A stretch of DNA of 64,000 bases from Deroplatys truncata. Its lineage: Eukaryota; Arthropoda; Insecta; Mantodea; Mantidae. The translations under genes and the position numbers were made by a program. Within the stretch, counting starts at the first letter, position 1. Every line of letters starts with the position of its first letter. Of this stretch, positions 58,029 to 64,000 are shown in pieces. The notes under the pieces were generated by a model. That model was not told the DNA's origin and made no database searches. It worked only from the letters and a program-made list of their open reading frames with translations. Location: the NCBI GenBank assembly GCA_030765065.1, contig CM060978.1, forward strand, positions 115,177,692-115,241,691, read 5' to 3'.

Positions 58029-58913
58029 AAACTTTTGCATTTGTAGTGTGTAAAATTAATTGTGTGTTTCTAAAGTATAATATTAAAGCAAAATGAGTAT
58101 ACTCAGTACTTTTGCACATGCAGTGTTGAAAATTAAATTATGTGTTTTTCAACTTATGCACAGTAGTGCTTGAAATTAGTTTGCTTTTCAGTGCCATACT
58201 ATTCGTAGGTGTATTGAATTTGGTACTTTCAAATACATACTAAAGTTACAGTTAATTTAACTTTTTACAATTTAAAGCTAGTGTTTTAAACAAAGTGCCC
58301 AGTGATTTGCATGAATAATGTATGTATATATATAATGCCAAAGATCCTATAAATTCCTAAATTCAACATATAAGATCCTATAAAATCCTAATACACTGAT
58401 ACATAGAACCTAATTTTAACTTTTTAGAACCTAAAAATCCGGGGCTTAATGATGAACATATGGCTGGTATTGTTTCCAACCACATCATTGGACCATTCCT
58501 TCTTCCTCCTCTACCGCATGATGATACTTATAAAACATTTCTGGAGTATGTATTGCCAGTCCTTTTGGAAGAAGTGCTGCTTGATGTTTGGGCTCAACTG
58601 CATCTCCACCATGATGGAGCTCCTGCACATTTTGCTATGAATGTACAGGAGCATCCAAAAAGTCTTTTCCCCAATCTGGATTGGAAGAGGCAGTCCTACC
58701 ATGCCTGGCCATCTAGGTCTTCGGGGTCACCTTCAGACCATGGTGTATTCATCACTGATTGATTCTGAAGAGGTACTGGTTACCCGCATTATTGCAGCAA
58801 GTGATGAGATTCATAAAGCACTTGGAATGCTCAACAGGGTGCAGGAATCATTTCTGTGTACATGTTGCCTATGTATTGATGTTGGAGGTCACCATTTTGA
58901 GCAATTCCTTTGA

Positions 58914-59245
58914 AACCAATGCATTTTCATTTGTTTGCTTACTTTTATTCTTATGTGTTTGTAATGTTAATACCGAGACAACTACTTTTGTAATAATTCA
59001 ATCGCACTTAGATTTTCAAGTACAAAAGTTTACATTTTTTTTTGTTATTTGTGTAGACTTGTACCAGTTTATTTAACATTAATGTACGTATTTTTAGTAT
59101 GCATTATTTAGATCATGAAAAAGGTAATGGGAATTAAACGAATTTAAAATTAAAAACATGAGCATTGGTTTAGCTGAAAATTATATGCATGCAACACAAA
59201 TGTTTCCTGTAAATCAATTAAACTAAGCATGTGTTGGAAAGAGAA
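58914..59245. other. no recognisable feature
   Basis: AT-rich flank of the dead transposase gene; its right TIR was not found. Confidence 0.4.
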
Positions 59246-59249
59246 GGTC

Positions 59250-59306
<57 letters not shown>

Positions 59307-59326
59307 AATAAATAAATAAATAAATT
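59246..59326. repeat. (GAAA)n(GA)n(AAAT)n microsatellite
   Basis: Compound run of agaaagaaagaaagaaag, gagagagag and aaataaataaat immediately before an AR copy. Confidence 0.95.
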
Positions 59327-59330
59327 TGAT

Positions 59331-60907
59331 GTGTTACACTTACATGACTTTTTCTACTGTTGTACAAACAATTTTTCCAAACACTTAATTCTCCATCTAC
59401 TTCATATTAATCGAGATAAACATTTGCAGGCATTATCTTATTGCCAATTTTCTTGTAGGTGCAAGGGGAATATGGTAGGTTTTAAGCGATAGTCAAACAT
59501 TTTAAGAGCTGGCTGCTATGTGGAGCATTTAATTTTGTTTGCATGTCCAGAACATAAAAAATTAAAGCATTTTTGGAAACACATTGGTGTGTATGTCTTG
59601 TGTGTCTGTAAGTGTGTCTGTCTGCCTCTGAATGGCATTAACTCAAAAACGAAAAGTCAGATAAACACCAAACTTGGTATTTATGTTCAATATGTTCCAG
59701 GGATGTGACATGAAATATTTTGAGAAAATCCCCCACCCCAAACCACCCCTTACATGGAACATTTTTCGAACATTTTTATTTTCTCAAAAACGGGTCAAAC
59801 GATTTTGATTAAAGTATCATATGTTTAAGACATTTTTATGGCAAATAAAATGTATATCTAGAATTTTCTGGGGATGTCCCCAAAATTCCTCTTCATTCTG
59901 AAAGACTTTTGCATAACTGGTAAACCACAAGAGATAGACGAAATTTACTACATAAAAAATATAAATCTCGTTAAAACACACAATATACGTCATAAACATT
60001 TTATATGTAAAGTGAACCATTTTCGAGATATTCCTTGTTATTTCTTTGAATTTTCCAATACTTACACTTTTTCTCAACTGAGAATTCATTGTTCTTTTTT
60101 TATGTTCTTGACATGCAAAGAGAATTACATTTTACACATGGCGACCAGTTCAAAAATATTTGACTATCGCTTAAGGCGTACTATGTTCCCCTTGTTTTGT
60201 ATTTGCAGTAGCCTTTAAGCATAGACATCTCTCTTAATAGCGGGTTGCTATGTGCAGCACCATTCTCTTTGCCACAGATTAATACTATTTGCATATCCAA
60301 GACAAAAAATTAATAATGAATTCCCATTTGAGAAAAAGTATAAGTATTGGAAAATTTAAGGGAGTAACAAGCAACATCTTGAAAATGGTTCACTCAACAA
60401 AAAAAATGTATACAACATAAATTGTGTATTTTAACGCGATCTACATTTTATGTATAGTAAAATTTTGTCTATCTCTTATGGTTTACCAGTTATGCAAAAG
60501 TCGTTCACCATGAGAATACTTTTGGTGACATTCCCAGAAAATTCAAGATATACATTTCATTTGTCATGAAAATAGCTTAAACACGACATTTTAATCAAAA
60601 TCATTAAAGCCATTTTTGAGAAAATTAAAATTTTCGAAAAATGTTCCATGTAAAGGGCAATCTGGGGTAGGGGGATTTTCTTGAAAACCTTCGTGTCCCA
60701 TCTCTGGAAGATACTGAACCTAAATACCAAGTTAGTTGTTTATCAGACTGTTCATTTCTGAGTTATGCTGTTCAGACACACACATGGACATGTTTCCAAA
60801 AATGCTTTTTTTGGATTCAGGGGGTCTCAAAACATATATTTCCGGTGAAATCTTGGTATCAAATTTTTGTGTGGAATACAATACTTCCCCTACTTACTAT
60901 ACGTAGT
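59331..60907. repeat. AR-family composite foldback
   Basis: It starts gatgtgttacacttacatg actttttctac and ends ctatacgtagtagagaaat, the two family termini. In between, 59570-60170 is in minus orientation and 60200-60905 in plus orientation, so about 550 bases of one arm pair with the other. The centre (about 60110-60300) carries tgactatcgcttaaggc and gcctttaagcatagacatc. No ORF is conserved. It is in the kinase intron. Confidence 0.75.
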
Positions 60908-60917
60908 AGAGAAATTA

Positions 60918-60968
60918 AAAAACATGCACGTGTGCGCGTGCGCACGCACACACACACACGTACGTACG
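60918..60968. repeat. alternating purine-pyrimidine microsatellite (CG/CA)
   Basis: acatgcacgtgtgcgcgtgc gcacgcacacac... a run able to form Z-DNA, next to the AR copy. Confidence 0.85.
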
Positions 60969-61352
60969 AAAGTTAACATCATCCTTGTAATATCCTTGTG
61001 TTTTTATTTAAACATGTAATCTATTATATACCAAGTTAGGAAATTAGATATTTTCTTGAAAGAGTTTGTCTCAAAAAGAAAACTGGTTCAACTATTTTTC
61101 TTCTGCTTTTTTATTTACTTTTAGCCTCCAAGAGCAGTCTATCATCAAAATAAATTGAGGTACATTTTGAAAACAGGAAAGTAAATTTTAAATAATTAAA
61201 CATTTATCTACTGACTACACTTTAGCCATGAAAATGTTAGCTTTATGGGGCACTGGAAGGAATTCTTATATTCTGGAGAAAGCTTTCATATACAATAATT
61301 TTTGATTTGTTGAGTTTAATGTTATTATTCTTAAAATAATGACACAACTTAC

Positions 61353-61532
61353 CTTGGATCTTTCACAAGAGTAGCCTGGATGAATTCTTTTGCTGTGGAT
61401 GACACACCCTCAAACAATTCTTCTGGGAAGTTCAGGCAACACTGTGAGATGTTGCAGAATGTTTCTTGTTTAGTATCACCACCAAATGGTGAATAACCTG
61501 ACAGCAACACATATGCCAGCACACCTACAGAC
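61353..61532 (-). CDS. Drak: DRAK/STK17-type serine/threonine kinase, penultimate exon
   Basis: 180 nt, bounded by an acceptor (ttatag) and a consensus donor (gtaagt, 61352 downward). It reads (W)SVGVLAYVLLSGYSPFGGDTK, QETFCNISQCCLNFPEELFE, GVSSTAKEFIQATLVKDP. These are kinase subdomains IX-X. The block GDTKQETFxNIS is close to GNDKQETFLNIS, which I know from STK17A/B (DRAK1/2), death-associated protein kinase relatives linked to apoptosis and actomyosin control. Phases fit exactly: one base completes Trp at the start, two bases (AG) begin Ser at the end. Earlier exons with the ATP-binding lobe must lie beyond base 64000 on the minus-strand side. Confidence 0.88.
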
Positions 61533-61927
61533 CTATAAGGAGAGAAAAATTATGATAAAACATATAAAATTAGTTAAAGCAAATACACACAAGCTCAACA
61601 ACCCTAAGTAGTACTGCAATGAACCTAAGTTATTCTCCAGAGCAAGCTGCTTGTGTTTCTCTACAGCACTTCAGCTACTCTCTAGTACAGTGTGATTTTT
61701 AACTCCCTCCACAATGGCAGAATAAGCAAAATATGGCCATGTGTGGTAATCCTGGCTCCATGCATTTGTGATGCTATAACAGTAGACTGGTTAGAATGAA
61801 TTTGTAGAAAGCAGTAGAAAGAGAAAACAAATAAGTAAAAATCAATTAACTTGCCCATTCGCAGATGATGTTGAAAATGTCTCCCATTCTGTTGAAAGCA
61901 CAATTGTTAAAAACCTTAATTTAACGT
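61533..61927. other. intron sequence upstream of the kinase exon
   Basis: No feature recognised between the acceptor at 61533-61534 and the PLE at 61928. Confidence 0.5.
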
Positions 61928-62024
61928 TGATATTGTAATGAAAAGAAGCTAGAAACAGTGATGCGTATTGAATTTATTTAAAGGTGAGTCGGAATTGTTA
62001 CACTAACATCACTTAAGTTTACTC

Positions 62025-62067
62025 ACTTAACATGTTTCGGGAAACCGTTGTTCCCATCCTCAGAAGG
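62025..62067 (-). ncRNA. hammerhead ribozyme motif at the 3' end of PLE copy 3 (core intact)
   Basis: 43 nt on the minus strand: CCTT, CTGAGGA, TGGGAACAACGGTTTCCC, GAAAC, AT, GTT, AAGT. Both conserved cores (CUGAnGA and GAAA) are intact, position 17 is U, and stem I pairs 3 of 4. Stem III is only C-G plus A-U. It begins right after the ORF's end, as in copy 1. This is the copy most likely to cleave. Confidence 0.65.
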
Positions 62068-64000
62068 TTAATTCAACTGGCCCGTGTTGTTGGTGTTTCC
62101 GTTTTTTGGACTGGATACTGTGGTGGCATCTTGTGGTGGAGAAATGTACTTCCAGAGAGGATTTGGTGGCGGCAAATCAAAATTAATTAGATGTGTGTTG
62201 TGTTTTAGAATGGTGATCTTCTCCCATGCATCTAATTCGGCTGCAAATTTGGCTGGTTTGACTAATGTAATATTGGGTTTGATGTTGTGATTAGTGATCC
62301 AAAAATGGTGTGAAACTGCAGATTTGTCCATTTGTTTGTATTTAATACAGCTCATGTGCTCCTTTAGCCTAGTTTCTAGGTTTCTTTTTGTCTTACCTAT
62401 GTATACTTTATTGCAATCTGAACAATTGATTTTATAGATTCCAGCTTTTTTGTCTTGTGGAATGGGGTCTTTTAACTTGTTACAAAGTAATTTCTCTATG
62501 TTAAATTTGTTCTGTGGAGCTAGGCTGATGTTATGTTTCATGAAAATCTTCTTAAATTTGTGAAAAGTTCCTGGGTGGTATGTGAATTTCTTGAACTTTA
62601 GCTCTTTATCTTGCTGGCTGAGATTTGTTGTGTTTCTGATGTGCATCTGTCATTTGAATTTTGCAATTTTTTTGTCAATAGTTGTTTTGTTGTACCCATT
62701 ATGTATTGCTGTGTCTACTATATGCTGGTATTCTAACTGGTATTCTTTTTTATTTAAGGGGGTATATACCAGTCTATGTGTTAGGCTGTTTAGTACTGCA
62801 TGTTTGTGTGTGGTTGGATTGAAACTCTTATTTTTTATGTAATTAGTAGAGTGTGTTGGCTTCCTGTATATGCCAAAGGTTAGGTTCTTTTGTTCTCTGA
62901 TGATTTTTAGGTCTAAAAATGGTAGCATGCCTTCTTTTACTATTTCTATGGTGAATTTTATTGATTGGTTCTGTAGGTTTAGTAAGGCTAAGGAGTCTTG
63001 TATGAACCTGTTAGGGACAACAGCGAAGATGTCGTCAACATATCTGTGCCAAACTTTAAACATGTATGGAAAGGAAGTTGTTATGTGTGTTTCTAAGTAG
63101 CTCATAAATAAATCTGCCAAGAAGGGTGAAAGTGGGTTGCCCATGGTTAGACCAGTTGGTTGTTGATAGAACTTCTTATTGAAACTAAAACAATTTTGTG
63201 CAATGCATAAATTGGTAAGTTGTATGAGGTCTTCTATTTCTTCTTCAAGTAGGTTAGTCTGCTGTAGCCATTTCTTTAATTGACGCAGGAGTTGATCTGT
63301 AGGAACACTTGGAAATAGTGCAGTGACATCAAAGGAAACTAATCTGTCTTCTGGTTCGAGTTCCAGGGATTTTATCTTCTGTATTAAATCTTCTGAATTC
63401 ATTATGTTTTTGCTATTGAATTTTGGTAGTGAAGAGAATCTCTGTACTAACCATTTTGCCAGTTTGTAGGTAGGAGAATCAATATTGCTGACGATTGGTC
63501 TCATCTTATTACCCGGTTTGTGTATTTTAGGTAGAGCATACATTCTTGGTAAAGTGGGGTGATCTGGTTTTAATCTAGATTTATCAGTGTCTGTTATAGT
63601 TTTGCTTTCCTGGATGGTTTGATTGAAGGCTTTTAAATGTAATTTTAATGGGTCTTCTTGAATTTGTATGTAATTTTCTTGTTGCAGCATATTTTCTACT
63701 CTGGCAATATAATCATCTTTTTGCAGTACAACTAGTTTATTTCCCTTGTCAGCTTTTGTGTATACTACTGGTTTTGATTTTAATGTTTTGATCACATGTT
63801 TGGTTGGGAAATTGTTATGTTTATCTGCTTGTATTTCTTGGAGAACCATTTCACATTCTTTTTTTATAGTGGTTTTACTATTTTCATTTAGGTTGTAAGT
63901 AGCAATCTCAATGTCTGCGACTATTTCATCGGTTGTTTTTGTGTAGCCAACACATGTTTTTAGGCCAAGGTTTAATACCGATAATTCTGCTTTGGTGAAA
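62068..64000 (-). pseudogene. Penelope-like RT / GIY-YIG gene, copy 3, one nonsense codon, 5' end outside
   Basis: The frame is open from the window edge through VLQEIQADKHN, RT motifs FDVTALFPSVP, GLTMGNPLSP and YVDD, to a TGA at 62647-62649 where copies 1 and 2 have CGA (KFKRQMH becomes KFK-stop), a CpG-type change. It then continues to the native end NTGQLN. A 12-bp duplication adds QLEY inside KKEYQ (about 62730-62742). The GIY-YIG domain keeps the Cys pair NCSDC that copies 1 and 2 have lost. The apparent start at 63849 is an internal Met. Confidence 0.9.

Larger units (their letters stand above)
55763..58448 (+). mobile_element. hAT DNA transposon, 2,686 bp, nearly intact
   Basis: TIRs: left taagccccggattcttaggt tcta; right end reversed taagccccggatttttaggt tcta, one mismatch in 24. 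Perfect 8-bp TSD atgatgaa at 55755-55762 and 58449-58456, the hallmark length for hAT. Subterminal regions carry many copies of (g)aacctaa/cctaaaa/cctaata words on both sides (55845-55945; 58340-58435), likely transposase-binding sites. One two-exon transposase gene lies inside. Confidence 0.93.
55255..58913 (+). pseudogene. IS630/Tc1/mariner-like transposase gene (DUF4817-type N-terminus), split by a hAT insertion
   Basis: Left of the hAT (55255-55762): FSDLTDMRL...VSEAGDCASIA, NRWHSHQTTFESVNRYLQ (HTH-like DUF4817 pattern), then LVLFNNEVTFIRDRPIANSK NYHTWAYEN (first catalytic block; Asp of xxDEATF is Asn). Right of it (58449-58913): AGIVSNHIIGPFLLPPLP, LHLHHDGAPAHFAMNVQEH (second Asp kept), a scrambled SPDLTxxDFFLWG region, and EEVLVTRIIAASDEIHKAL ending HHFEQF-stop. 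Several frameshifts and stops occur. The hAT sits in the codons joining SHQQQFM to the NIW/AGIV block. Confidence 0.75.
53206..61352 (-). other. intron of the DRAK-type gene, filled by nested mobile elements
   Basis: GT donor at 61352-61351 and AG acceptor at 53207-53206 on the minus strand. In plus order it holds an unassigned part with a possible SINE head (about 53470-53530, minus), a PLE relic (54490-55175), a dead transposase gene (about 55255-58913) split by a hAT element (55763-58448), and an AR foldback (59331-60907). Its length of 8.1 kb is almost all insertions. Confidence 0.85.
61928..64000 (-). mobile_element. Penelope-like element copy 3, running off the window
   Basis: Collinear with copy 1 from tgatattgtaatgaaaagaa gctag at its 3' end to the window edge, with few differences. 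It lies in the intron preceding the kinase exon, in the same orientation as the gene. The 5' end and any right TSD are outside. Confidence 0.9.

Noticed and set aside
1-64000. CRISPR array, bacterial operon or integron
   Set aside because: No regularly spaced short repeats with unique spacers and no prokaryotic genes; the clusters of repeats are eukaryotic interspersed elements and microsatellites.

Overview
This is nuclear DNA of an arthropod, most likely an insect with a large, AT-rich, transposon-filled genome. The signs are spliced genes with long introns, several Tc1/mariner relics, a hAT transposon, many GIY-YIG Penelope-like elements (PLEs), tRNA-derived SINEs and numerous microsatellites. 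Nothing bacterial or organellar was seen. The SINE core sequences hint at a polyneopteran (cockroach, termite or stick-insect group), but this rests on memory and is weak.

Layout. 0-6 kb: a diverged AT-rich repeat, a SINE with target-site duplications (TSDs), a dead mariner (2.9-4.1 kb) and the 3' end of a LINE on the minus strand. 6-9.5 kb: SINE debris, a possible solo LTR and a GGAC/GGAG microsatellite. 9.6-11.0 kb: a dead Tc1 element with clear terminal inverted repeats. 11-31 kb: no recognisable host gene; dominated by many copies of one non-coding AT-rich repeat family (called AR here) whose ends both read ACTTTCTCTAC inward. 31-38 kb: a possible solo LTR, a foldback MITE, three SINE-type insertions and, at 36.95-37.24 kb, a textbook heat-shock promoter (four arrays of inverted GAA/TTC units in a tandem duplication, then a TATA box) with no heat-shock protein ORF behind it. 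38.4-42.9 kb: two PLE copies joined head to head inside a single 13-bp TSD. 43-52 kb: sparse relics, a near-perfect palindrome made of two PLE 3' ends, and two degenerate TA-flanked DNA transposons. 52.7-61.5 kb: the last two coding exons of a DRAK/STK17-type serine/threonine kinase on the minus strand, separated by an 8.1-kb intron holding a PLE relic, a dead IS630/Tc1/mariner-like transposase gene split by a nearly intact hAT element, and an AR foldback. 61.9-64 kb: a third long PLE copy that runs off the window.

The only host protein gene I can support is the kinase. All other coding capacity belongs to mobile elements. The most interesting points are the orphan heat-shock promoter, the 43-nt hammerhead-like ribozyme motifs at the 3' ends of PLEs of different subfamilies, the repeated head-to-head geometry of PLE insertions, and the abundant AR repeat family.
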